This document shows, in pieces, positions 1 to 13,259 of a stretch of 48,477 bases of DNA (within the stretch, counting starts at the first letter, position 1; each line of letters opens with the position of its first letter). The translations under genes were made by a program, and so were the position numbers. The notes beneath the pieces were generated by a model, which saw only the letters and a program-made list of their open reading frames with translations, had not been told where the DNA came from and did no database searches. Source of the stretch: Acidobacteriaceae bacterium (lineage in GTDB: Bacteria; Acidobacteriota; Terriglobia; Terriglobales; Acidobacteriaceae); assembly GCA_030038195.1 (NCBI GenBank), contig JASHPJ010000109.1:1-48477 (forward strand), read 5' to 3'.

Positions 1-127
1 CCCACAGCACACCGTTGACGAACTGACGGTTATCAACAGCCGTCCGCCCTACGTGCTCCACCCGACCAGGCAGCGTGTCCTTGATCCGTTGCCACTGCGC
101 TTCGTTCAACTCATAGCGGCTTGCCAT
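1..127 (-). CDS. IS5-family transposase, N-terminal part (runs off the left edge)
   Basis: The reverse strand reads from an ATG at 125-127 into a protein beginning MASRYELNEAQWQRIKDTLP and continuing through GRTAVDNRQFVNGVLW to the window edge. This is the characteristic N-terminus (DUF4096-like) of the first ORF of IS5-family, IS427/ISL2-type transposases, which typically start with a short 'Y-L-t-d-x-Q-W-x-R-I' stretch and a 'D-N-R-x-F-v-n-g-v-L-W' helix. The DDE catalytic residues would lie outside the window, so activity cannot be judged. About 55 bp separate the start codon from the first base of a palindromic repeat at 183; the end of the element probably lies in that gap. It could be a complete IS or a remnant. 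Confidence 0.85.
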   Translation of the reverse strand, partial: MASRYELNEAQWQRIKDTLPGRVEHVGRTAVDNRQFVNGVLW

Positions 128-448
128 ATCCGCAAGTCAAACAAATCAAATCCCAGATGCATAGTCTATATGTGGATACGCCCTAGTGTCCTGTAACTGA
201 AGTTCGCAGCATAATACTTGCTGTCATCCTGAGCGAAGTCCGCCGCGGCGGACGGAGTCGAAGGACCTGCGGTTCGGGACCTCAACCTATGCTATGAACT
301 TCAGTTACAAGATACTAGTCATTCTCCAGGGATCTGTCTGAAGACTCGATGCTTTGAAAGGGCACGATTTCGAGCTGTGTCCTTTCAAAGTAAATCCCCG
401 ACTGGACAAAAGCTCTCGCTTGGTACAGATGAGTTTTAAAGACAGGTT
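128..448. other. Intergenic region: IS end, palindromic repeat and no gene
   Basis: The stretch between the transposase start and the stop of the TonB-like gene holds the presumed IS terminus (about 128-182), a 136-bp palindromic repeat (183-318) and about 130 bp of lower-GC sequence after it. I see no credible open reading frame or RNA gene. Part of the last segment contains a repeated 'ctttgaaag'/'cctttcaaag' pair around 350-390, which could form a hairpin. Confidence 0.6.
183..318. repeat. Large palindromic intergenic repeat, copy A (composite: outer inverted repeat around a REP-like core)
   Basis: The outer arms are CTAGTGTCCTGTAACTGAAG... at 183 and its near-perfect reverse complement ending ...ACTAG at 318. 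About 31 bp per arm pair up with roughly five mismatches. Between them is a core that starts GTCATCCTGAGCGAAGTC at 223, has a GC-rich inner palindrome (CCGCCGCGGCGG) and continues GTCGAAGGACCTGCGG. A second copy lies at 28481-28644 with the core inverted relative to the arms. The core also flanks the GIY-YIG gene at 18002. It carries no ORF. It is probably a MITE/REP-type mobile or structural element. Confidence 0.8.
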
Positions 449-1069
449 CTAAGATGGTGCTGCCGCGTAGCGCGGGCTGAAGGGGAAGATCAGCTCTGCC
501 TCGGTGGGCACGGGGCTGCCATTCACCGTCGCCGGATGAAAGCGCCAGGTCTTCACCGTGTCCAGCACGATCTGGTCGAGCGCGTTGCCGATGCCTTTGA
601 CCACGGTTGCTTGCAGCACATCTCCGCTGGCGCTTACCTTCACGTCCACAATCACCTGCTGCTCAGAACTGGGCAGCAGCGAGCGATCCGCAACCTCAGG
701 CCGCGGCGAAAAGACCGGAAACGCCGGGTCTGCGCTCTGCATGTCCGGTCCGTTGCCCGGCACGGGATTGTGCTGCGCAGAGATGGACCGGCCCGCAGGT
801 GGTGCAGGCGGCGCGTTCACCGCAAGATCGGAGGTTTTTTGCGGAATATTCACGTGTCTTTTTCTTCCCGGCGGCTGGCGCGTAAACTCTGCGTGCGTTC
901 CTCCGCGAATCAGCAGCTCGGCCGGATAGTATTTGAACTCCGATTGCGGATTTACGGCTGCGACGGAGACCTCGGGCTGCATGCGGGAAAAGAAGGGAAT
1001 CATCGCGAGCAGAAGATGCACGGCGAGCGACAGCGCAAGGAACTTCAGGCTGGTGCTTCGGAGCCGCAT
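449..1069 (-). CDS. TonB family protein (energy-transducer C-terminal domain)
   Basis: This 206-residue protein has an N-terminal hydrophobic segment (about residues 8-28, LKFLALSLAVHLLLAMIPFF) that would anchor it in the inner membrane. A proline-rich middle follows, then a TonB C-terminal fold at about 130-200. The hallmarks of that fold are visible: VIVDVKVSASGDV, then a 'V-x-K-G-I-G-N-A-L-D' helix and TVKTWRFHPATVNGSPV. TonB-type proteins couple proton-motive force to outer-membrane TonB-dependent receptors. No exbB/exbD or receptor gene is adjacent, so the partner is unknown, and it may be one of several paralogues. The start is the ATG with AAAGGCG close upstream. Confidence 0.8.
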   Translation of the reverse strand: MRLRSTSLKFLALSLAVHLLLAMIPFFSRMQPEVSVAAVNPQSEFKYYPAELLIRGGTHAEFTRQPPGRKRHVNIPQKTSDLAVNAPPAPPAGRSISAQHNPVPGNGPDMQSADPAFPVFSPRPEVADRSLLPSSEQQVIVDVKVSASGDVLQATVVKGIGNALDQIVLDTVKTWRFHPATVNGSPVPTEAELIFPFSPRYAAAPS

Positions 1070-1136
1070 CGCCTTTTACCCCCGGAAAATCGGAGTCGCC
1101 GTGCCTGCGTGCAAACAGTATAGCCCGAGCGGATCT

Positions 1137-1916
1137 CTACACCCAGCCCGCGTCCACAATGTAGCTCTGGTTGGTGATCGCGCTCGAGTCGTCGGCGGCC
1201 AGAAAGAGCACCAGCCGCGCCACTTCATCCGGATCGAGCTGCCGCTTGAGCGCCTGGTTGCGGAGAATGTTTTCAACGCCCTCAGGCGTGTACCACAGGC
1301 GTTTCTGCTTTTCAGTGGCGATGGCGCCGGGCAGCACGGCGTTCACGCGGATGCCTGCGGGTCCCAGCTCGTGGGCCAGCGTGCGCGTGAGCCCCACAAT
1401 GCCTGCCTTGGCCGCGATATAAACCGGCAGCCCGGTGGTGGGAATGATCCACGAGATCGAGCTCATGTTGATGATCGATCCGCAACCGGCAGCCTTCATC
1501 GCCGGCAGCACCGCCTGGATGGCGAAGAACTGCGGCCGCAGGTTGATGGCCATCAGGTTCTCCCACATCTCCGGTGTCACGTTTTCCGTAGCGTGGCGCT
1601 GGTCGTTGGCGGCGTTGTTTACCAGCACGTCTGCGGCGCCCAGCGTGGCGATAGCCTGCGTGAAGACAGCCTTCAATGCAGCGAGATCGGTCAAGTTGCA
1701 GTGGAAATAAAGAGGCTGCGGACAGCCTTCTGCCGTAAGGTCTTCAACCAGCGCGCGAGCGGGCTCGTCCTGCACGTCAAAGAACGCCACGCGCGCTCCC
1801 TGCCGCGCAAAATGCTGGACCAGCGACTCGCCGATGCCAGTGGCGCCGCCCGTGATGAGCACGGCCCGGCCTTCCAAGCTTGGATAGCGCGCGAAACGTG
1901 AAGAATCGGCAGACAT
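1137..1916 (-). CDS. SDR-family dehydrogenase, similar to bacterial D-xylose 1-dehydrogenase (XylB type)
   Basis: This 259-residue classical short-chain dehydrogenase uses NAD(P). It has the Rossmann motif TGGATGIG (22-29), the NNA motif (N100-N101) and a catalytic triad near S153, Y166 and K170 (YIAAK). Several stretches match what I recall of Caulobacter D-xylose 1-dehydrogenase: the YPSLEGR opening, NNAAND-RH, SSISW, LWYTPEG and the C-terminal DAGWV. A sugar 1-dehydrogenase giving an aldonolactone is therefore a reasonable guess, but the substrate is not proven. I chose the ATG at 1916, just before the conserved N-terminus; longer in-frame starts upstream add a basic, unconserved stretch. 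It is divergent from the pyruvate oxidoreductase gene. Confidence 0.85.
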   Translation of the reverse strand: MSADSSRFARYPSLEGRAVLITGGATGIGESLVQHFARQGARVAFFDVQDEPARALVEDLTAEGCPQPLYFHCNLTDLAALKAVFTQAIATLGAADVLVNNAANDQRHATENVTPEMWENLMAINLRPQFFAIQAVLPAMKAAGCGSIINMSSISWIIPTTGLPVYIAAKAGIVGLTRTLAHELGPAGIRVNAVLPGAIATEKQKRLWYTPEGVENILRNQALKRQLDPDEVARLVLFLAADDSSAITNQSYIVDAGWV

Positions 1917-2369
1917 TACAGGCAGAGATTGCAATGTTCCGAGTGTATCCCTGCGCCCGCTGCTGGCTCTCCTCTGATCCCACTTTTTGAGACACCGTCT
2001 CCCCTCCGCAGGTGCATACTTATATGTGGGCCGGATTAGCGAAAAAATCGAGCTACGTTCGATCTTCTGTTCCCTGATCGCGGCTGTAAATCGCAGGAAA
2101 ACGCCGATAAGCGGCACTTATCGGCTCGCGAAGCCGGCAAGACGCGGGCTGAACCACGCATGGATTCCCATGCGGCGCGGCCTCCGGGACTTCCCCCTCA
2201 GGTGAGCGTAATCACGGCCCGCACGGCGGAAAGATCGCAATCATAGCGTGGGAGGAAATGCTGCATCCGGAACGCGAAGACGCTCGCTGCGGCGGCGTCT
2301 CCTGATTGCAGTACGGATGCGCTCTTTCCTGAAACGCTCAAGAAACCAGGCTCGACTGAGAGGGATTGA
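1917..2369. other. Divergent intergenic region between the SDR and PFOR genes
   Basis: This 453-bp spacer must hold the promoters of both divergent genes. It contains a perfect hairpin at 2104-2124. A clear Shine-Dalgarno (AGAGGG, about 2359-2364) precedes the PFOR start. I see no convincing ORF; the frames that stay open here have atypical arginine-rich composition. Confidence 0.5.
2104..2124. promoter_or_regulatory. Perfect 8-bp inverted repeat, possible operator
   Basis: CCGATAAG and CTTATCGG are separated by the 5-bp loop CGGCA. There is no T-run after it on either strand, so it is not a typical intrinsic terminator. Its position in the divergent region fits an operator or an mRNA leader hairpin. 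No regulator is adjacent. Confidence 0.35.
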
Positions 2370-7073
<4,704 letters not shown>

Positions 7074-7104
7074 GTGCCGATCTCAACTGGGTAAATTATG
7101 AAGT

Positions 7105-7128
7105 GCGGACCCAAGGGTCCGCGCTTTT
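7105..7128 (+). terminator. Intrinsic terminator after the PFOR gene
   Basis: GCGGACCC-AA-GGGTCCGC forms a perfect 8-bp stem with a 2-nt loop, followed by GCTTTT, about 30 bp after the stop codon. Confidence 0.75.
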
Positions 7129-7365
7129 GCGTTGTGCTCTTCGAAGAGGATGGCAGAACTGCTTACCCCTTGACTTCCCGGTCAAATTCGGGGCGTAATT
7201 GCTCGGTCCCGTTTGTGGCAAAGTGAAGATGGCTGTCGCCGCCGCCGGACTGTGGGTGAGCATGAAGGTGAAGAAATCTGCGTAACCCTAGAGCAGTTCT
7301 TCAAGCGGCTCAAGGTGGTGCAGATCATTCGCCAGGCGCTTTCTGAAGAGTAGGCGGGCTGGTGC

Positions 7366-7890
7366 TTATTTTGTAATCGTCACGTAGCGGCGGCCGCAGT
7401 AAAGGCGGAACCCTCCTGCCGAATCGGCGGCGAACCTGAGCGGCGTGGGCCGTTTCAACTCGCTGTCCGTAGACGAGCTCACGGTCAGCACATCGTGCGC
7501 CCCCACGTCGGTCACTACGAACTTGTCGCCGGCCACAAAGCCGATGCCGTACACGCCGGCCGCAAGGCTCTGCCCGCCAACCTGAATTGGCTCCTCGGCG
7601 ACAAAATAGGCCTGGTACTTGGCGGCCACTCCGCTCGAGTAGCCGCCGTTATCCACCAGCACCGCCAGCACCAGATACCCGTCGGCAAACTTCACGCCGC
7701 CCGCGTTCCGCGCCTGCGTATTCGCCTGCTGTCCGTCGTAGAACACGCTCGACGGAATGATCTTCTGCACATCCGCGGCTTTCAGCACCGTATCGTTGCC
7801 GGCCTGAGCCGCAGTTTTCGCCGGAACTGCCATCATTGCGATAGTGAGCGCCGCTGCCGATGCAATCTTGCCCATCGCTTGCCAATGCAT
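7366..7890 (-). CDS. Secreted hypothetical protein
   Basis: This 174-residue protein begins MHWQAMGKIASAAALTIAMM and has an Ala-rich signal peptide ending near 'KTAAQA'. The mature part has short beta-like stretches (GGVKFADGYLVLAVLVDNG, VYGIGFVAGDKFVVTDV) and ends GGFRLYCGRRYVTITK. No domain is recognised with confidence. I chose the ATG at 7890 because GGAGGG lies 8 nt upstream and the signal peptide begins there; a longer in-frame reading adds an unconserved cysteine/arginine-rich stretch. It lies just downstream, on the same strand, of the M1-type peptidase gene, from whose start it is well separated. Confidence 0.75.
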   Translation of the reverse strand: MHWQAMGKIASAAALTIAMMAVPAKTAAQAGNDTVLKAADVQKIIPSSVFYDGQQANTQARNAGGVKFADGYLVLAVLVDNGGYSSGVAAKYQAYFVAEEPIQVGGQSLAAGVYGIGFVAGDKFVVTDVGAHDVLTVSSSTDSELKRPTPLRFAADSAGGFRLYCGRRYVTITK

Positions 7891-7980
7891 CGTAAGAACC
7901 CTCCATAGATTGATTCTGCACCGGAGTATACCGCATTCCATCCGCGCGTGCTGTGACGTCGATTTCTCAGCATCCACAAC

Positions 7981-10404
7981 TCAGTTATCCGTGCTCAGCA
8001 CGTCATAGTAGTAGTTGATGGAGACGCGCTTGACCGGCGATGGAAACCTGGGCAGCATAACCGACTGCTCGACGGTGCGATCTCCGGTGATGCTGATCTC
8101 TCCCAGCCGGCTCACCTTGCCGTCGGCAAACTCCAGGTAGAGCGGCACCACCATCTTGAAATCCGCCGGCACCTGCGACTGAATCAGCTTGAAGTGAAGC
8201 GACGATCCATTATTCGTGGGCGTCACCTGGCTTTCGAAGTGATAGGCTGGCAGATCGGTGCCGTAGACATACTCATTGAAGAACCAGTCCATCTTGTGAT
8301 TGCCTTCGATGTCCATGATCGGGCTCATGTGTTTTTCCACGATGGCTTTGAAGTCCTCCGTGGTGGCGGGTTGCAGCTTGTAGGTATTTACGAAGTCGTG
8401 CATCGTCTCCATAAAACGCCTGTCGCCTTCGCGCGGGTCCCACATCATCATCTGCACCATGTGCAGAATGTAGGCGCCCTTGGGATAGATGAGGTCGCGG
8501 GTCACGCTCCAGCCGGTCTTTTCGGTACTGAGACGATAGCCCATCGTCACTGGTCCCACGTCGATGGGCCGAAAGCCCATCTGATTTTTCTCGGTGAGCA
8601 TCTTGCGCTCTTCTTTCCAGAAGTCGAGATAATCGTTTGGCTTGGGCCGCGTGAGCAGCAGAAAGATCGACGCCGACTCGTCGGCGAACCCCTCGCTCAT
8701 CCACTGGTCACGATAGCTGCGGAAGCCAACGGTGTGTCCCCACCACTGGTGCGCCACTTCGTGCGGAGTCACCATCTTCCAGTACATGTCTTCGGGATGC
8801 AGGCCCAGAACATGCTGCTGCGTCTGGTCAAGAAAGCCGCAGATGGGCAGGTACACCAGCATCGGCCAGCTCTGCCCGTAGTTGCAGGCGAACTGCTGCG
8901 TGACGGCCACATGTGTAAACGGCAGCGGCCCGAAGTACTGCGTGTAGATCTGCGCCGCCACCTCGCTCTGGCTCAGCTCCACGGGCAGCATGCCGGCAGT
9001 ATTGATCTTGCCCACCGAGCCGACCGGCGCGTCGTCGGAGTTGCCGGTAATGGGAGCGTTGTTGATCGCATTGGCCACGGCGTTGAACATGTCCGGCGGT
9101 TGCGTGTTGGCGTATGCATCCACGGTCAGGTTATCGCCCAGCTTGTTGGGCACAATAGCTTCCTTGGTGACGAACTCGCCAAGGTTGAAGCCCACCACCG
9201 GCAGCGGCACATCGGCCTTCCACTCGGTGGTCGTCACTTTGCCTTCGGTCGTCTCGTTCACCTTGGTTCCGGTGGCGATAAGCGTGAGACCTTTGGGAAC
9301 GTGAAACTTCATCTGGTAAGTTGCGTAGTCGCCGAATCCCTCCGAGGCATTCGGATACCAGCTTTCCCGCGCGATCGGGTAGTAGTTCGAGTTGCCCTCA
9401 TTGCGCACGACATCCTTGCCGCCGTAAGCGATGCGCAGCGTTACCGAATCGCCTTTCTTGAGCGGCTGTGCGAGTACCACGCCAAAGTCTGCATCGTGGT
9501 CCTTGTCTTCCTGCACATAGTCGAGCGCTACGCCCTGGTCGGTTTCCACCTTGCTCACGCGCAGCGTGGGGTAGAGATCGAGCGGCACAATCGCTACGCC
9601 ATCCTGCATGGCGATGACATGAACGGTGGCCAGCCCGGTAAGAAATCCAGACTTCTCAATCGTCGTGTCCAGCTCTTCGTGGTCCACGTTGTAGTGCTTG
9701 CGGCGCGCGCCCCGCGTGGCGTCTGTGCTCAGGTTCGACGCCGTCAGGAACTCCGGCCCCCAGTCGTTCCAGCTCATCAGCGCCAGTTCCTCCGGCTGCA
9801 CATCGGGCAGGCCATAGGGATCGATGGTGAAAAACAGGTGTCCGTTCTTGTGGCCGTGCATTGCTGCAAAGAAGAACCCCCCGGGAGCGGGGCTCAACAC
9901 GTCTTCCAGCAGGCGCAGGTCGATGTTGTCCTGCAGCTTGTTGCGCATAAAGCTGTTCAGCTCTTGTGCGGCGCTGGCAAAGGCGTGGTCGGCTGAGCCG
10001 GCGCCGGCCGAGGCGTTACGCAACTCGGCGGCGGTTCCATCTGTGAAGCGCAGCACCGCCTGGTCGAAGTCTTCGTCGAACTCTTCGCTGTGCGCCAGGA
10101 TGGAAAGATTGTGCCGCTCCTCGGTGTTTGCCGGAGTCACATGCAGATGGCCGTCACCGCGGAACACCGCACCCGTCACCTTGCCGTTTACCTCGCCGTA
10201 GAACGCAAAGCTGCCGCTGCGGAATGTAAAGACGGCTGCGTCGCGCTTGATCGCAAGATTCTTGACGGTGATGACCTCGCTGCCAGGCAGCAGGTCGCGC
10301 AACTGCACGTAATACGCGTTGGCGTTGGCTGGCCGCTGCGCCCGCGCCATGCCAAGGCAACCAAGAAAAATACACAAAAATAAACGAAAACGAAATGTCG
10401 CCAC
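7981..10404 (-). CDS. Secreted M1-family (gluzincin) metallopeptidase
   Basis: This protein of about 807 residues starts at a GTG whose first ~22 residues (ATFRFRLFLCIFLGCLGMARAQ) form a signal peptide, so it acts outside the cytoplasm. The zinc site HEVAHQWWGH followed 18 residues after the second histidine by E (WMSEGFADE) is the M1 signature HExxH-x18-E. The usual substrate-recognition GAMEN motif is absent; the equivalent stretch reads YGQSWPMLVYLP, as in the less-studied group of M1 proteins outside classic aminopeptidases. The N-terminal ~450 residues are beta-rich, as expected for the M1 N-domain. An alternative TTG start 28 codons upstream is possible. It follows prpD on the same strand but after a gap of over 100 bp, so it probably has its own promoter. 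Confidence 0.88.
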   Translation of the reverse strand: MATFRFRLFLCIFLGCLGMARAQRPANANAYYVQLRDLLPGSEVITVKNLAIKRDAAVFTFRSGSFAFYGEVNGKVTGAVFRGDGHLHVTPANTEERHNLSILAHSEEFDEDFDQAVLRFTDGTAAELRNASAGAGSADHAFASAAQELNSFMRNKLQDNIDLRLLEDVLSPAPGGFFFAAMHGHKNGHLFFTIDPYGLPDVQPEELALMSWNDWGPEFLTASNLSTDATRGARRKHYNVDHEELDTTIEKSGFLTGLATVHVIAMQDGVAIVPLDLYPTLRVSKVETDQGVALDYVQEDKDHDADFGVVLAQPLKKGDSVTLRIAYGGKDVVRNEGNSNYYPIARESWYPNASEGFGDYATYQMKFHVPKGLTLIATGTKVNETTEGKVTTTEWKADVPLPVVGFNLGEFVTKEAIVPNKLGDNLTVDAYANTQPPDMFNAVANAINNAPITGNSDDAPVGSVGKINTAGMLPVELSQSEVAAQIYTQYFGPLPFTHVAVTQQFACNYGQSWPMLVYLPICGFLDQTQQHVLGLHPEDMYWKMVTPHEVAHQWWGHTVGFRSYRDQWMSEGFADESASIFLLLTRPKPNDYLDFWKEERKMLTEKNQMGFRPIDVGPVTMGYRLSTEKTGWSVTRDLIYPKGAYILHMVQMMMWDPREGDRRFMETMHDFVNTYKLQPATTEDFKAIVEKHMSPIMDIEGNHKMDWFFNEYVYGTDLPAYHFESQVTPTNNGSSLHFKLIQSQVPADFKMVVPLYLEFADGKVSRLGEISITGDRTVEQSVMLPRFPSPVKRVSINYYYDVLSTDN

Positions 10405-10521
10405 AAAGCCCCCGAGAATCGATGTACTCGTGGCACCAATATAGTGCACCGGGAGCCGGTTGCAGCGGAATAATTGCTGCGGAGGCAAACCAGAATAACG
10501 TTGCGCCAGGCTCTGTTTGTG

Positions 10522-11970
10522 TTAGATCACGTAGAGATCGACATACTCATGCACTGGCATCTGCTCCAGCCGGCTGCGATCGAGCGACGCTTCCAGAATG
10601 CGCTGCTGCTGTTCTTCGTTGAAGCGCCGGCGCAGATTTGCCCTGAACTTCTCCACCAGCAGCGGAATCCCTTCTGCGCGCCGCCGCCGATGGCCGATGG
10701 GATATTCGACCGTCTCCTCAAGCACTGTGCCATCGTTGAACTCGATGCGCAGCGCGCTGGCGATAGAACGCTTTTCAGGATCGTGATAGTCGGCGGTGAA
10801 TGCCGGCTCTTCCACGCACTCCACCTTGGCGCGCAGCGCGTCGATGCGCGCATCGGCGGCAACATCGTCTTCATAATCCGCTGCAGTCAACCGCCCGAAC
10901 AGCAGTGGGATCGCAATCATGTATTGAATGCAGTGGTCGCGGTCGGCGGGATTGGCCAGCGGTCCCTGCTTGTCAATGATGCGCAGGCAGGCCTCGTGCG
11001 TACGGATGGTGATTTTTTGAATGGTCTCGGACGAGAGATTTTGCTGAACCATCTTCACGCGCAGCTTCATCGCCGCTTCCACGGCCGTCTGCGCATGAAA
11101 CTCAGCTGGAAAGCTGATCTTGAACAGCACGTTCTCCATTACGTAAGAGCCATACGGCCGTTGGAACTTGAACGCATTGCCACGGAACGAGACATCGTAA
11201 AAGCCCCACGTCTTCGCCGTCAGCGCCGAGGGGTAGCCCATCTCGCCGGCGCGCGTCATCAGCGCCAAGCGCACGGCGCGGCTGGTGGCGTCACCCGCGG
11301 CCCAGCTCTTGCGCGAGCCGGTGTTGGGCGCGTGGCGATAGGTGCGCAGGCTCTGGCCGTCGACCCACGCGAGCGAGAGCGCGTTGATCGTCTGCTCGCG
11401 CGTAAGTCCGAGCAGTCCACTCGCAACAGCAGTGGACGCGACCTTGACCAGCACCACGTGATCCAGTCCAACTTTGTTGAATGAATTTTCGAGCGCGATG
11501 CATCCTTGAATCTCATGCGCCTTGATCATCGCCGTCAGCACATCTTTCATGCGCATGGACTGCCCACCGTGCGCGATCGAACTGCGCGAGAGCCAGTCGG
11601 CCACGGCGAGAATGCCGCCGAGGTTGTCCGATGGGTGTCCCCACTCCGCGGCGAGCCACGTGTCGTTGAAGTCGAGCCAGCGGATCATTGCGCCAATATT
11701 GAACGCAGCCTGTACGGGATCGAGTACGAAATCCGTACCGGGTACGCGCGCACCGTTGGGCACAACCGTGCCAGGCACAATGGGGCCGAGCAATTTGGTG
11801 CACGCCGGATACTCGAGCGCTTCGAGGCCGCAGCCCAACGTGTCCATCAGGCAGTGTTGCGCCGTTGTGTAAGCCAGCTCGCTGGCGATCTCGTAGCCCA
11901 GCGCGTAGTCGGCAATGTCGGTGAGAACCTTGTCCGGTGCAGGACGCACATTGCTGATGTGCTGCGACAC
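10522..11970 (-). CDS. prpD: 2-methylcitrate dehydratase, MmgE/PrpD family
   Basis: This 482-residue protein dehydrates 2-methylcitrate to 2-methyl-cis-aconitate in the methylcitrate cycle. Family features include [11 protein letters not shown] near the N-terminus, the conserved [19 protein letters not shown] block around residues 97-115, and the mid-protein [11 protein letters not shown]...[19 protein letters not shown]. It starts at a GTG with GAGGAG 6 nt upstream. It is the third gene of a prpB-prpC-prpD transcription unit, separated from prpC by about 90 bp that contain a palindromic repeat. MmgE/PrpD includes other dehydratases, but the neighbours make PrpD the clear choice. Confidence 0.93.
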   Translation of the reverse strand: MSQHISNVRPAPDKVLTDIADYALGYEIASELAYTTAQHCLMDTLGCGLEALEYPACTKLLGPIVPGTVVPNGARVPGTDFVLDPVQAAFNIGAMIRWLDFNDTWLAAEWGHPSDNLGGILAVADWLSRSSIAHGGQSMRMKDVLTAMIKAHEIQGCIALENSFNKVGLDHVVLVKVASTAVASGLLGLTREQTINALSLAWVDGQSLRTYRHAPNTGSRKSWAAGDATSRAVRLALMTRAGEMGYPSALTAKTWGFYDVSFRGNAFKFQRPYGSYVMENVLFKISFPAEFHAQTAVEAAMKLRVKMVQQNLSSETIQKITIRTHEACLRIIDKQGPLANPADRDHCIQYMIAIPLLFGRLTAADYEDDVAADARIDALRAKVECVEEPAFTADYHDPEKRSIASALRIEFNDGTVLEETVEYPIGHRRRRAEGIPLLVEKFRANLRRRFNEEQQQRILEASLDRSRLEQMPVHEYVDLYVI

Positions 11971-11998
11971 GCAATCTCCTCTAATTCGACCACAACTT

Positions 11999-12043
11999 GG
12001 GTGCCCCAGGTTCGGCGCGTATTTTGTGCCTAACCTGGGATGG
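11999..12043. repeat. Palindromic repeat of the GGGTGCCCC family inside the prp operon
   Basis: GGGTGCCCCAGGTT and AACCTGGG form an inverted repeat around an AT-richer loop. It lies between prpC and prpD, so it would be transcribed as a hairpin within the operon mRNA. Related elements are at 24178-24236 and 31176-31230. Confidence 0.55.
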
Positions 12044-12060
12044 ATGCAGATTGGAAAATA

Positions 12061-13230
12061 TTATCCCCGCTCCGCAATCGGCACGAACTTCAGATTCTCC
12101 GGTCCCACGTAATTTGCTGACGGCCGGATGATCTTGCCGTCCTGCCGCTGCTCGATCACATGCGCGCTCCACCCGGCCGTCCGCGCCATCACAAACAGCG
12201 GCGTGAACAGATTGATGGGGATACCCATCAGGTGATACGCAACCGCCGAAAACCAGTCGAGATTGGGAAACATCCGCTTGGTTGCCTGCATCGTGGTTTC
12301 GATGCGCTCGGCAACCGCGTAAAGCTGTCGCCCCTCGTCGTTCGTGGCCAGCGCGCGCGCCTGCGCCTTGATGATGTCGCTGCGCGGATCAGCGATGGTA
12401 TACACCGGATGCCCAAATCCGATGATCACCTCACGACTTTCCACGCGCCGCCGGATATCGGCCTCGGCTTCATCGGGACTCGTGTAGCGCAGTTGGATCT
12501 CCAGCGCGACCTCGTTCGCGCCGCCGTGCTTGAACCCTTTCAGCGCGCCAATCGCGCCGGTGATGCACGAGTAAAGATCGGAACCGGTGCCGGCAATTAC
12601 GCGCGAAGCAAACGTGGATGCATTGAACTCGTGCTCCGCGTAGAGAATCAACGAGACCTGCATGGCTTGAATCCACGCGGCGCTGGGTGCTTTGCCATGC
12701 AGCAGATGCAGAAAATGTTCCGCGATCGAGTCTCCGCCTGCTGTTTCGTCGATGCGCTTGCCTCCATTGCGCGCAAACTGGTGCCAGTAAACCAGCATCG
12801 ACGGCAGCGAGGCGAGCAGCGCATCGGCAAGGTCGCGCGCGCCTGCATCGCCGTGGCTCGTGTCTTCCGCGCGCAAGCAGCCAAGCACCGAGACGCCCGT
12901 GCGCAACACGTCCATGGGATGCGCCGTAGCCGGCAACAGTTCGAGAGCCTGCTTCACCTCTGCCGGCAATCCGCGCAGACTGCGCAGACATGCTTTGTAG
13001 GCGGCAAGTTCTGCTGCATCTGGCAGCTTGCCGTGCACCAGCAGATACGCCACCTCTTCAAACTCGCAGTGCGCAGCCAGGTCAATAATGTCGTAGCCGC
13101 GATAGTGCAGGTCGTTGCCGCTCTGGCCTATCGTGCAGATAGCCGTGTTGCCTGCAGGCGTGCCTGAAAGCGTTACGGATTTTTTGGGCTTGAACGTGGA
13201 GGTCGATGAGATGGCCTGTTCAGTCGTCAT
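12061..13230 (-). CDS. prpC: 2-methylcitrate synthase
   Basis: This 389-residue citrate-synthase-fold enzyme condenses propionyl-CoA with oxaloacetate to 2-methylcitrate. Catalytic residues of the family are visible: H200 (AEHEFNAST), H235 (KHGGANE), H274 (GFGHPVY) and D325 (NLDWFSA). It lacks the N-terminal extension of type II citrate synthases and has the short PrpC/archaeal-like length. The ATG at 13230 is preferred; a GTG three codons earlier is possible. It lies 29 bp downstream of prpB. Its membership in the prp cluster distinguishes it from a housekeeping citrate synthase. Confidence 0.92.
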   Translation of the reverse strand: MTTEQAISSTSTFKPKKSVTLSGTPAGNTAICTIGQSGNDLHYRGYDIIDLAAHCEFEEVAYLLVHGKLPDAAELAAYKACLRSLRGLPAEVKQALELLPATAHPMDVLRTGVSVLGCLRAEDTSHGDAGARDLADALLASLPSMLVYWHQFARNGGKRIDETAGGDSIAEHFLHLLHGKAPSAAWIQAMQVSLILYAEHEFNASTFASRVIAGTGSDLYSCITGAIGALKGFKHGGANEVALEIQLRYTSPDEAEADIRRRVESREVIIGFGHPVYTIADPRSDIIKAQARALATNDEGRQLYAVAERIETTMQATKRMFPNLDWFSAVAYHLMGIPINLFTPLFVMARTAGWSAHVIEQRQDGKIIRPSANYVGPENLKFVPIAERG

Positions 13231-13259
13231 GGAAATCACCGGATAGACAGCGAAGCTGC

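Noticed and set aside
7171..7354. Possible 61-codon frame ending LEQFFKRLKVVQIIRQALSEE before the secreted hypothetical
   Set aside because: There is no good start codon with a Shine-Dalgarno, and the upstream part is arginine-rich filler; it may be a decayed gene end but cannot be supported.
8194..9996. 600-codon open frame on the plus strand
   Set aside because: It lies antisense to the M1 peptidase gene, which carries the HExxH-x18-E site; the antisense protein has no recognisable features.
10474..11484. 336-codon plus-strand frame across prpD
   Set aside because: It is antisense to a well-supported prpD and shows no independent start signal or domain.
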